In this document: piece by piece, positions 38,698-49,300 of the stretch
How the letters are laid out: every line of letters begins with the position of its first letter
How positions within the stretch are numbered: position 1 is the first letter of the stretch
Assembly: GCF_003011925.2 (NCBI RefSeq)
Contig: NZ_PXXU01000025.1
Coordinates: forward strand, 1-49,329
Direction: 5' to 3'
From: Nitrosomonas supralitoralis
Lineage (GTDB): Bacteria; Pseudomonadota; Gammaproteobacteria; Burkholderiales; Nitrosomonadaceae
DNA length: 49,329 nt
Notes under the pieces: generated by a model
What the model saw: only the letters and a program-made list of their open reading frames with translations
Told to the model about the DNA's origin: nothing
Database searches by the model: none
Program-made: the position numbers and the translations under genes

Positions 38698-40773
38698 TTA
38701 TTGCTTCTTGGTTTTTTTAGCGCCAGTTGATTTACGTTTAATTCTAGCTTTGTTAGCGGTAGTTTCGGTTTTAGGTAAATTATCTACCAGACTTTCATCT
38801 TCGATTTTGTCTGATGTTTGACTGACAACATCCGGCTTGATATTTTCCTTGGTCTGCTCACCGCGTTTTGGTTCATCATCATCTGTAGATTCAGCAATCT
38901 CATTTTTGGAAAGATACTTGGGTTTACCATTTATCGAATTATTTTGCGGTATCCAGATTATTCCGATGGGAACATTATCAAGTTTTCGGCGGCTTCCGTA
39001 CATAAAATTGACCATACCCCGTGATACAAAGATTGCCGTGAAAACGGACGTTATAATCCCCAAGCATAGTACTACCGCAAAACCCTTAACCGGTCCCGAG
39101 CCGAATGCAAATAAGGCAATGCCCGCAATCAAGGTGGTAATGTTAGAATCCAGAATGGTGCCAAATGCACGTTCATATCCCGACTGAATAGCTAGTTGCG
39201 GGGAAGCACCAGCACGTAATTCGTCTCTAATACGTTCATTGATAAGCACATTGGCATCAATTGCCATTCCCACTGTTAAAGCCAATGCCGCCATTCCAGG
39301 CAATGTCAGTGTTGCTTGCAGGATGGACAACAAACCGACTAGCAGCAGCAAGTTTAATCCAAGCGCAATAACAGAGATAACGCCAAATGCGGTGTAATAG
39401 GCTATTATGAAAATCGCAACAGCGACGAATCCATACAGGGTTGAATTAAATCCACGAGTAATGTTGTCCGCACCGAGGCTAGGGCCAACAGTGCGTTCCT
39501 CAATAATATCCATTGGTGCTGCTAATGCGCCCGCGCGTAATAATAGCGCAACATCCCGTGCTTCCAGGCTAGTCATGCGCCCACTGATCTGAACACGTCC
39601 ACCACCGATTTCCTCGCGAATAACCGGTGCGGTAACTACTTCCGCTGCATTTTTTTCAATCAGCAGAATAGCCATTCTTCTACCCACATTCTCACGTGTT
39701 AATTGCTTAAAAATTCGCGATCCATTGTTATCCAGACTGACGTGTACTGCCGGTTGATTGTCTTTATCAAATCCTGGCTGTGCATCAGTAATACGTTCGC
39801 CCGTGAGCAAAACCTGTTTTTTGACTAGAATTGGACTTCCGCCACGTTCCTGATGCAACTCTGTGCCAATTGGAATCTTGCCACGTAAGGCCGCATCAAG
39901 ATCATGCTCATCATCAACCATACGAACTTCCAACGTAGCTGTGCGCCCCAAAATATCCTTTGCTTTAGCGGTATCTTGCACACCCGGTAATTGGACAATC
40001 ACGCGGTCTGCACCGGCTTTCTGAATGATAGGTTCGGCCACACCTAATTCATTGACACGATTGCGCAATGTCGTGATATTTTGCATCACAGCCGAGTCCT
40101 GCATGCGCGTTTGAACTTCTGGTTTGATTTCAGCTATGAGGTGATATCGATTATCGATATTTTCTGTACTTAGTGCAAAATCCGCAAAATTTGATTTTAA
40201 TTCTGTTTCTGCTCTTGAGCGTGATTCAAGGTCGCGAAACTTCAGGATCAGTTTTTTTGCTTGCTTCTCAATTCCGGTATATGGAATCTTTTTTTCGCGC
40301 AAAGTACTGCGAATATCGATGCTATAACGATCGAGCGATTTCTCCAGTGCTCCTTCCATATCAACCGCCAGCATGAAATGCACCCCACCACGCAGATCCA
40401 ATCCCAGATACATTGGTAAGGCACCGAGGTTTGTCAGCCATTGCGGAGAATTTGGAAGCAGATTCAAGGCAATGATATATTCGTTGCCGAGCACTGATTC
40501 GAGTAGATCTTTTGCTTTCATCTGCAAATCGGTATCAGCGAAGCGAACCTTAATACTGCCTTCCTCAAGAAAAATTCCATTCATTTCAAGGTTGGCTTGT
40601 TTCAGTGTGTCTTCTACTCGTTGCAACAACGCGGTATCAGTGCTTGCAGAAATCCGTAGAGGAGAAATCTGTATTGCTGGAGATTCGCCGTAAAAATTCG
40701 GCAATGTGTAAAGCGCGCCGAGTAACAGTGCAACCGCAATAATCAGGTACTGCCAAAGTGCGTAGCGGTTCAT
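38698..40773 (-). CDS. secD: Protein translocase subunit SecD
   Basis: Larger RND-like Sec accessory subunit. 691 residues: first membrane segment (residues 7-24), periplasmic P1 domain with DLRGGVHFMLAVD and ALFG-like conserved parts, then five membrane segments including GMAIDANVLINERIRDEL. After the last membrane segment there is an unusual hydrophilic, charged tail of about 75 residues (from about residue 617) ending KRKSTGAKKTKKQ, rich in Lys, Glu and Asp and probably disordered; most SecD proteins stop near residue 615-620. Identification is secure. Confidence 0.96.
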   Translation of the reverse strand: MNRYALWQYLIIAVALLLGALYTLPNFYGESPAIQISPLRISASTDTALLQRVEDTLKQANLEMNGIFLEEGSIKVRFADTDLQMKAKDLLESVLGNEYIIALNLLPNSPQWLTNLGALPMYLGLDLRGGVHFMLAVDMEGALEKSLDRYSIDIRSTLREKKIPYTGIEKQAKKLILKFRDLESRSRAETELKSNFADFALSTENIDNRYHLIAEIKPEVQTRMQDSAVMQNITTLRNRVNELGVAEPIIQKAGADRVIVQLPGVQDTAKAKDILGRTATLEVRMVDDEHDLDAALRGKIPIGTELHQERGGSPILVKKQVLLTGERITDAQPGFDKDNQPAVHVSLDNNGSRIFKQLTRENVGRRMAILLIEKNAAEVVTAPVIREEIGGGRVQISGRMTSLEARDVALLLRAGALAAPMDIIEERTVGPSLGADNITRGFNSTLYGFVAVAIFIIAYYTAFGVISVIALGLNLLLLVGLLSILQATLTLPGMAALALTVGMAIDANVLINERIRDELRAGASPQLAIQSGYERAFGTILDSNITTLIAGIALFAFGSGPVKGFAVVLCLGIITSVFTAIFVSRGMVNFMYGSRRKLDNVPIGIIWIPQNNSINGKPKYLSKNEIAESTDDDEPKRGEQTKENIKPDVVSQTSDKIEDESLVDNLPKTETTANKARIKRKSTGAKKTKKQ

Positions 40774-40858
40774 GGGTATCAGTTAAATATCAAGTATGGG
40801 TAAAAAGGCAAACAAAGGCGGAGAGTCAAATAGCTAATTCCCTCCTTGTCAAACGCAA

Positions 40859-41317
40859 TTATTTCTTTTCGTTATTTATGTCAGCTTCAGCGATAACGGC
40901 TTCTGTTGCTTCGTTGGCATCTACAGCTTTATTACTTTCTGATGCAATTGACTTTGGTGTTTTTGTTCTGGGTGCTTTACTTTTAGGTTCGATACTTCTC
41001 AACGTTCCCTTGGGCAATAAAGTTTGTACTGAAGATTTAAGAACGGTGATTTCTATTGCTGGAGCTATTTCTATAATGACATAGGTTTCACTTACGTTGA
41101 GTATTTGTCCCAAAATACCACCATTTGTAATGACTTCATCGCCTCTTTGCAACGCTTCCACCATTTGCTTATGTTCTTTGGCGCGCTTGGCTTGTGGACG
41201 AATAAGCAGGAAATAAAATAAGACGAGTATACCGATCATCGGTAATAAGGTGACCCAGCCTGCATCACTTTGCGCCGTCGAAGCAGTAGCCTGTGCAAAT
41301 GCATCATTAATCAGCAT
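40859..41317 (-). CDS. yajC: Preprotein translocase subunit YajC
   Basis: Small single-pass membrane protein associated with SecDF. 152 residues: membrane segment about residues 22-42 (LLPMIGILVLFYFLLIRPQ), then the conserved KRAKEHKQMVEALQRGDEVITNGGILG and a short beta domain. It is longer than the usual about 110 residues because of a Lys/Pro/Ala/Glu-rich C-terminal tail (from about residue 108). It lies between tgt and secD, the standard order. Confidence 0.95.
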   Translation of the reverse strand: MLINDAFAQATASTAQSDAGWVTLLPMIGILVLFYFLLIRPQAKRAKEHKQMVEALQRGDEVITNGGILGQILNVSETYVIIEIAPAIEITVLKSSVQTLLPKGTLRSIEPKSKAPRTKTPKSIASESNKAVDANEATEAVIAEADINNEKK

Positions 41318-41363
41318 TATATTCTCCCTTTAGTAAAAAAACACATATTAACATGATGGCCGC

Positions 41364-43480
<2,117 letters not shown>

Positions 43481-43523
43481 GCCGTGTATTATACCGATGC
43501 AATAGGTTTTCTGCCCATGCTGC

Positions 43524-43552
43524 TTGCTGTACAGTGGGTTTTCAGTGATAAT
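43524..43552 (+). promoter_or_regulatory. Predicted promoter of tRNA-Leu
   Basis: TTGCTG (43524-43529), a 17-base spacer and GATAAT (43547-43552) give a reasonable sigma-70 promoter about 38 bases before the mature tRNA. Confidence 0.45.
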
Positions 43553-43590
43553 TGCGCCTTCTGTTTATTCAAAAACAGTCAAATAGCTAG

Positions 43591-43677
43591 GCCGAGATGG
43601 CGGAATTGGTAGACGCACGGGACTCAAAATCCCGCGATGGTGACATCATGGGGGTTCGATTCCCCCTCTCGGCACCA
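43591..43677 (+). tRNA. tRNA-Leu (anticodon CAA)
   Basis: 87 bases including the encoded CCA. Acceptor stem GCCGAGA/TCTCGGC; the anticodon arm CGGGA-CTCAAAA-TCCCG gives anticodon CAA; the long variable arm (GATGGTGACATC) is typical of Leu; the T arm contains GGTTCGATTCC. It is followed 152 bases on by an integrase fragment, so its 3-prime end is probably an integration site. Confidence 0.97.
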
Positions 43678-43789
43678 ATAGAGGTTTTCAACAAGTTTCA
43701 TATCGCATCAAATCCTTTGTAATAATTGAATTTTTTTATGGACTGATAGTATCAGAAGGTAGCGGATTATCTTTTGACATATCTTCAAT

Positions 43790-43829
43790 TTGACGGTACT
43801 TTTGATACTGTCAACCGAGATACCGTCAA
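43790..43829 (+). repeat. Repeats before the integrase start
   Basis: Two direct copies, GATACTGTCAA (43804-43814) and GATACCGTCAA (43819-43829), with one mismatch, and an inverted TTGACGGTA (43790-43798). The second copy ends exactly at the ATG of the integrase fragment, which has no other ribosome site. They look like arm-type integrase sites or an autoregulatory operator. Confidence 0.5.
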
Positions 43830-44087
43830 ATGCTTACCGATATCACAGTACGTCAAGCTAAAGCAAAAATTCAGCCCTACAAAATAAGTGACAGCAGTGG
43901 ATTGTATTTACTGGTGAAAACTACGGGTAAATATTGGCGCATGGATTACCGATTTGTGGGGAAACGTAAGACTTTGACTATCGGCGTTTATCCTGCAGCT
44001 TCCCTTATTAACGCCAGAAAGAAACGCGATCAAGCACGTGAATTGCTCTTAAAGGATATTGATCCATCGCTATTTACACCTCCATAA
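43830..44087 (+). pseudogene. Truncated P4-type integrase, N-terminal domain only
   Basis: The 85 residues (MLTDITVRQAKAKIQPYKIS, then SGLYLLVKTTGKYWRMDYRF and ARELLLKDIDPSLFTPP-stop) are the arm-type DNA-binding domain (DUF4102) of tyrosine-recombinase integrases, which are normally about 400 residues. The core-binding and catalytic domains are missing, so it cannot recombine. It lies in the same orientation 152 bases downstream of tRNA-Leu, the typical place for a P4-like integrase. It is probably a deletion relic; a surviving DNA-binding fragment is possible but unproven. Confidence 0.85.
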
Positions 44088-44310
44088 TTAAATAAAATTT
44101 TTTCGACGAATTTTCCGGGAAGATGAAAAAATACATGCAAAGAATCGTCTCGCTAACTCGTTATGTTAATATCTGACATAAAAATGAACCAATCAAAAAA
44201 ACTTTACTCATATACATATAAATCAATTTTTTCTCTCCCTTTTAATTGATTTTCCGCATCAGCCAGTGCAAGTTTAGTTTATGCATAGTCGGTAATGGCT
44301 GAATAAATTC

Positions 44311-44346
44311 AACCAGTTCCCTTCCCTTGGGGAGCTGGTTTTTTTA
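44311..44346 (+). terminator. Strong intrinsic terminator, orphaned
   Basis: AACCAGTTCCC pairs with GGGAGCTGGTT (11 bp, one G-U) around an 8-base loop, directly followed by seven Ts. It is a textbook Rho-independent terminator facing right. No gene ends just before it except the integrase fragment 220 bases upstream, which suggests that the gene it served was deleted. Confidence 0.85.
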
Positions 44347-44451
44347 TGTCTAATATCCCTTATAGATAAATCCATTAGTCATGTTTTGGGGTTACCCTCA
44401 CGTATTAATTCATCAATGACAAAATGATTGTCTCAAGAGACTGCATGTTAT

Positions 44452-44603
44452 CTTTTGAAATAACATCAATTTTCTGGCATTTATAAACTAAACACCATCA
44501 AGTGCTTACAAATGTCGCAATACGTCAAGCTCTAGCAAAGGACAAGATAAGTTGCTTGCCAAAAACTGGCTATACGTTAACTGCCATTACATTTTGGCTT
44601 TAA
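44452..44603 (+). pseudogene. Second, decayed integrase N-terminal relic
   Basis: The DNA from 44452 repeats the upstream and start region of the first integrase fragment with many changes (shared TTATCTTTTGA, ATCAATTT, TCAAGTGCTTAC, TACGTCAAGCT, AGCAAA). A GTG at 44502 opens 33 codons: V-L-T-N-V-A-I-R-Q-A-L-A-K, aligning with M-L-T-D-I-T-V-R-Q-A-K-A-K of the first copy, then degenerating before a TAA at 44601. It is a second, older insertion or a tandem duplication of the integrase gene. Confidence 0.7.
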
Positions 44604-44623
44604 TTCTTAAGAGGTTATTTAGA

Positions 44624-44658
44624 TTACCCACAAATTCTGTGGATAACTTTGTGAATAA
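44624..44658. promoter_or_regulatory. Cluster of DnaA-box-like sites
   Basis: TTACCCACA (44624-44632), TGTGGATAA (44638-44646, an exact DnaA box on the minus strand) and TGTGAATAA (44650-44658) lie in 35 bases. Weaker ones are TGTGGATTA (44815-44823) and TGTGGACAA (45175-45183). This is pattern evidence only; no dnaA or replication initiator gene is nearby. Confidence 0.4.
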
Positions 44659-45055
44659 CTTCTTAGTTAGGTATCAAACCTTAGGTTTTCCAAGGGTTTT
44701 GCCGAGCCTGACTAATTATTCAACAGTTTAATTAAACAATACTTATCATATAGTTATGAAATTTACCTAAAATCAAAATAAAGACTCAAAAAAACATCCG
44801 TCACTCTCCTGATCTGTGGATTAATCGTAAAGTCAAGGAAAAATTATAGCCTCAATCGAAAGAATAAGATAATTTTGATGTTTTCTTATCTTCCATAATA
44901 AGGTACTTCTTATATTCTCAGTCATGAGAATGATTGCACCCCCACTTATTTTCAAACTAACGAATTTCAAAACATAGTTAGCAACATTTATCAATGAGAT
45001 GAATCAAAAATGAATGATTTAAACCAGGTTAACCAATCAGCAGCTTTTAGCAAAT

Positions 45056-45110
<55 letters not shown>

Positions 45111-45288
45111 CATTCAAATAATCATAAGCAATCTTGGAACCCTGTACATAATTTAGTTAGTTAATACCCCAAACTGTGGACAATAATAACTCTGGTACGA
45201 AAACACATCGCAAAGATTGGGCATTTCCTGGTAATTTCGATAGATAAGTATTTATCTTTGATTGACATTATTAATTTACAAAGTATAT

Positions 45289-45756
45289 CTATTTTGAATC
45301 TGTATATTCAATCGAGTAATTCCAGACTAATTTATTTTCTATTCTCTGGTTTGAGTAGAAATAAATTTCTTTCTTAATATCCCTGGCTTGCATGGGTGGA
45401 ATTGAGACATAAATGTATTCATTGCTCTCTGAGATAATAAAGCAATAAGTAGCATCACTTGTACAGTCTTTAACAGTAATTTTTAGTTGCACACCACTTA
45501 AAGTATATTTCTCTGAGTTGTTGATTATGCGTCCCGTCATTTCATAGTTATTGTTTATGGGATTAAAGGAAATATTTTCAAAAATAACCTCTGAAGATGA
45601 AATTCTATTTTTGAATTTATTTTTTTCATATTCTTGATATTGCAAGGATAAAAATACTGCAATAATGCCAACCACAACAAAATATCCTGCAAATTTTCTA
45701 AAGCGCGCAGACAGCAAGAGCAAGATCAATATCATGATTCCAAACAGGAATTTCAC
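45289..45756 (-). CDS. Hypothetical membrane protein, two TM segments
   Basis: Unrecognised 155-residue protein. It has two hydrophobic segments at the N-terminus (about residues 2-17 and 23-40, LLLLSARFRKFAGYFVVVGII) and a periplasmic part of about 110 residues rich in beta strands. The part ISSSEVIFENISFNPINN, then MTGRIINNSEKYTLSGVQL, resembles FxLYD-type immunoglobulin-like domains, which often have this new/old-bond pattern. Two cysteines (KDC, YCF) may form a disulfide. Start is a GTG at 45754-45756 with AGGGG nine bases upstream. It lies alone in the island region. Confidence 0.65.
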   Translation of the reverse strand: MKFLFGIMILILLLLSARFRKFAGYFVVVGIIAVFLSLQYQEYEKNKFKNRISSSEVIFENISFNPINNNYEMTGRIINNSEKYTLSGVQLKITVKDCTSDATYCFIISESNEYIYVSIPPMQARDIKKEIYFYSNQRIENKLVWNYSIEYTDSK

Positions 45757-45930
45757 AAATAACCCCTAATATGAACGATGCTTCTGATCAGCAAAAAAGT
45801 GACTGATTATTGGCGGATTTAAGTAATAGCTGCATAGAAATAGTTACTATCAGTTGTATCTGTTTGGGAAATATTTTAATGTGCTTTAATTGGATGCAAA
45901 TATAGTACGCGTCACACACATATTACTCCG

Positions 45931-47493
45931 ATGGGAAGGTCTATGGATAATTCTAATAATTTAGCCCGTATGATACCAACTGAGGTAAGAGCATTCTTCA
46001 TTCTGAGCTTGTTGCTCCTGACCGGCTGTAGCGGAATGCAAACGAGATTAACTGCACCGGAAGATATTACTGCGACAACCTGTCGAGATTTATTTCAGAA
46101 AGTTAATACTGCGATTGACAATACCGCTGTGCGCGATTATGGTTCATCATCGATAAAAGAATTTCCCTATCTACGCACAACTCGCCTGCTGGCTTCATTT
46201 AATCATGAGCTCAGAAGTGAGTCATCACCATGGAAAGCATGGATTGGCCATATGGCTGATCTTGATGCACAAGCACGCGCCTTTGAGCTGCGTAATCTAC
46301 CTATCTCAGTTACGAATCGTCAAAACGAGATCTTGCTTAATTATCTCAACCGTTGCCGTGAACTATTGATAGCAGTTGATCTCACTGAACTGGAGCACCG
46401 TACCCTGCTGCGCGATATTACTCATGTTCCTGATGATTATGTCGGTTGGTGGCAAGCACTCGGCCTTTACCCACTCACTGCGCCCATTGTCGCCGTTGGA
46501 ATCTCAGCATGGCATCGCCGAACGCACGACATCTTTGCCATGCCGCTGACATCGCTACCTGTTAAAGGTAAGATGATTCGGTGGGCACCGACATCTACCT
46601 CCTTCCCTGCAACCACCGGTGATTTATTACCTCATAAGCCCATGAGTACACAACAGATCAGCAAGATCTTATATCAATCGCGTGATTCACTTGGAATTCC
46701 TTTACCAACGGCTACGGAGCTTAATCAACTTTTTGAAACATTTGCACCAATATGGGAAGTAGATGTGGTCGATGAAAATGATCACATAGGTATGGTGTTC
46801 TGGGAAGAAAATAAACCGTCTGTAGACATCACCCGCCCAACCCTTTACCGTAAGGTTTCACATACTCGCTTTGGCAACTTGGTATTGTTACAGCTTAATT
46901 ACGTCGTCTGGTTTCCAGCACGGCCTGGTAATGACATTTATGCTGGCCAGCTCGACGGGATCAACTGGCGGGTAACTTTAGGACCTGATGGCGAACCATG
47001 GTTATACGATACAATCCACAATTGCGGTTGCTATCATCAATTCTTCCCGAGTCGTCATTTACAACTGCGTAAGGGTCTTCCATCAGCCTATTTTGAATTT
47101 CCACTGCTACCGCAATTGGCACCCGAACAGCAGCCGCTGGTGCTGCGTATCGCCCACCATACTCATTTCATACAACGGGTTTACCACGATAAAGAAATAA
47201 ATGATTCTCCGCCAGGGGCAGGAATACAAACGCGCCAACCAATGCTGTGGAAAAACTATGATGAATTACGTTCTCTACCTTCTTATAACGAATACCTCAG
47301 TCTGTTCGGAAAATATGGATTAGTCACGGGAACAGAACGCGCTGAACGCTTTCTTCTATGGCCTATGGGAATTCGCTCGCCAGGTGCCATGCGTCAATGG
47401 GGTCGTCATCCCACTGCCTTTAACGGTCGAAGGCATTTTGACGATGCTTTTCTCATCGAATCTCTGTTTGAGAGGGCACATAAAATACAATGA
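45931..47493 (+). CDS. Uncharacterised large lipoprotein
   Basis: 520-residue protein of unknown function. The hydrophobic stretch AFFILSLLLLTGCSG carries a lipobox (LLTGC), so the mature protein is probably a lipid-anchored envelope protein starting at that Cys. The rest is soluble and not repetitive, with conserved-looking segments such as VDENDHIGMVFWEENKP, VVWFPARPGNDIYAGQLDGI, YDTIHNCGCYHQFFPSRH and LLWPMGIRSPGAMRQWGRHP. The cluster of His, Cys and Trp is compatible with metal binding but no motif is certain. The start could be 45931, 45943 (GGAAGG 3 bases upstream) or 45970; the last gives the best signal peptide. GC and codon use look like the chromosome rather than the AT-rich DNA before it. 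Confidence 0.75.
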   Translation: MGRSMDNSNNLARMIPTEVRAFFILSLLLLTGCSGMQTRLTAPEDITATTCRDLFQKVNTAIDNTAVRDYGSSSIKEFPYLRTTRLLASFNHELRSESSPWKAWIGHMADLDAQARAFELRNLPISVTNRQNEILLNYLNRCRELLIAVDLTELEHRTLLRDITHVPDDYVGWWQALGLYPLTAPIVAVGISAWHRRTHDIFAMPLTSLPVKGKMIRWAPTSTSFPATTGDLLPHKPMSTQQISKILYQSRDSLGIPLPTATELNQLFETFAPIWEVDVVDENDHIGMVFWEENKPSVDITRPTLYRKVSHTRFGNLVLLQLNYVVWFPARPGNDIYAGQLDGINWRVTLGPDGEPWLYDTIHNCGCYHQFFPSRHLQLRKGLPSAYFEFPLLPQLAPEQQPLVLRIAHHTHFIQRVYHDKEINDSPPGAGIQTRQPMLWKNYDELRSLPSYNEYLSLFGKYGLVTGTERAERFLLWPMGIRSPGAMRQWGRHPTAFNGRRHFDDAFLIESLFERAHKIQ

Positions 47494-47672
47494 AACCAAC
47501 GCATTGTTCTCAATCTTATCTTCCAGTCGCATCATCGACTGAAGTGCAATATATCAATATTGCTCATTTCTTTGAGCTGCATTTAAAAGAGTCAGAATGC
47601 GACTGGGAAAACAACCGGAAGCTCTTGCTGATGAACTATGGCAAATCATCAGATATCATTGATCTTTGCTAG
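47490..47672 (+). CDS. Small hypothetical ORF overlapping the lipoprotein stop
   Basis: 60 codons starting at an ATG that overlaps the lipoprotein stop codon (ATGA). No signal peptide, membrane segment or recognised motif. The coupled start is the only support; it may be chance. Confidence 0.25.
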   Translation: MKPTHCSQSYLPVASSTEVQYINIAHFFELHLKESECDWENNRKLLLMNYGKSSDIIDLC

Positions 47673-47874
47673 TCTAGAGCATTATTATTTATGTAAGATA
47701 TCGAACAGAATTGTATTCTCATTCATTGCATAATAAACTAACAATTAGTTTCACAACTATAATCCTAAAGATTATCGGAATTTTTAGTTAAAATATCAGC
47801 CAGATACTTTGGGGGATTATCCGCGCTGAACTTCAAATTGCCCCTAACAACCTACTTGGAGAATCTCTTAGTCA

Positions 47875-49047
47875 ATGTCTGACACAGCGGTTACAGTTTG
47901 TGATTATTTCGATGATTCTACGTGGAGACGGATCAAAGCTTTCTCCGATACGCACGAAACTCCCTTTCTTGTTGTAGATCTCGCCACCATTGACCGACAA
48001 TACGATGATATGTCACGGCATTTTCCATACGCGCGCACCTATTACGCAGTCAAAGCCAATCCGGCACCAGAAGTTCTGACACTGCTTAAAGACAAAGGTG
48101 CGTGTTTTGACATCGCATCAACGTACGAACTTGACAAGGTGCTCGCACTCGGCGTGACACCCGATCGAATCAGCTTCGGCAATACGATCAAGAAAGCCAA
48201 AGATATCCGTTTATTCTATCAAAAGGGTGTAAGGTTGTTCGCAACCGATTCCGAGGCAGATCTACGCAATATTGCGAAAGCCGCACCTGGTGCACGCATC
48301 TACACCCGTATCCTAACAGAAGGTACGTTGACCGCCGATTGGCCACTGTCGAGAAAATTCGGCTGCGAGAGTGACATGGCTATGGATTTATTGATCCTCG
48401 CTCGTGATCTTGGTCTCGTCCCATATGGTGTATCGTTTCACGTCGGTTCGCAACAACGTGAAATCGGCGCTTGGGACGCCGCGCTAGGTAAGGTTAAAGT
48501 GATCTTCAATCGCTTGTGGGAAGAGGATCGCATCAAACTGCAGATGATAAACATGGGCGGCGGATTTCCTGCCAATTATTTGCAACGCACGAACGAACTC
48601 TCGATCTACGCTGAGGAGATTGCGCGATTCTTGCACGAAGATTTTCTGGATGAAATGCCTGAGATCATTATCGAGCCAGGCCGCTCAATGATCTCGAATG
48701 CAGGCGTACTTGTTAGTGAAGTCGTACTAATCTCGCGCAAATCCCGCACGGCGCTGCATCGATGGGTTTACACCGACGTGGGCAAGTTTACTGGGTTGAT
48801 CGAGACGCTTGATGAATCTATCAAGTATCCGATCTACACTGTCAAGAACGGCGAACTGGAGAACGCGATTATCGCTGGACCGACATGCGACAGCGCAGAT
48901 ATCATGTACGAGAACTATAAGTACGGGTTACCGCTGAATCTTGCAGCCGGCGATCGACTGTATTGGTTGTCGACTGGCGCCTACACAACGACATACAGCT
49001 CAGTGGAGTTCAACGGTTTTCCACCATTAAAGGATTATTACATCTAA
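47875..49047 (+). CDS. Ornithine/lysine decarboxylase-type PLP enzyme
   Basis: Group IV (alanine racemase-fold) basic amino acid decarboxylase, 390 residues, making putrescine or cadaverine. The PLP lysine is K60 in YYAVKANP. The HVGSQ, NMGGGFP, IIEPGRSM and GPTCDSADIMYE motifs follow, the last providing the cysteine and aspartate at the dimer active site. This eukaryote-like ODC family is distinct from the larger E. coli SpeC type; ornithine versus lysine cannot be decided from sequence here. The ATG at 47875 has GGAG only at 13 bases. It lies between the lipoprotein and an IS3 element. Confidence 0.9.
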   Translation: MSDTAVTVCDYFDDSTWRRIKAFSDTHETPFLVVDLATIDRQYDDMSRHFPYARTYYAVKANPAPEVLTLLKDKGACFDIASTYELDKVLALGVTPDRISFGNTIKKAKDIRLFYQKGVRLFATDSEADLRNIAKAAPGARIYTRILTEGTLTADWPLSRKFGCESDMAMDLLILARDLGLVPYGVSFHVGSQQREIGAWDAALGKVKVIFNRLWEEDRIKLQMINMGGGFPANYLQRTNELSIYAEEIARFLHEDFLDEMPEIIIEPGRSMISNAGVLVSEVVLISRKSRTALHRWVYTDVGKFTGLIETLDESIKYPIYTVKNGELENAIIAGPTCDSADIMYENYKYGLPLNLAAGDRLYWLSTGAYTTTYSSVEFNGFPPLKDYYI

Positions 49048-49300
49048 ACGGAAATGAATGTTTTCTGAATGATAGCAATTTCGCAGATTCTGTCGCATTA
49101 ATCCCAATAACAACTATTTTGGATGAACAGATATGCCATTTCTATAAGCTAGTATGATGAATAAGTACTACAAGCTTCAACTTTCAGTCTGTGGTGCTGC
49201 CACCAAACTTGCTCAGCATCAAACTCAAGGGTAATCCTCCCCTATATTAAAGGTGCAATACAGTAGAATTTTCTATCCTAAACGGAGAGGAATTTTACTG
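49048..49300. other. Intergenic region leading into an IS element
   Basis: About 250 bases. The left end of the IS3-type element should lie here, but with only one side visible I cannot fix its terminal repeat. A GGAGAGG site precedes the ATG at 49301. Confidence 0.45.
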
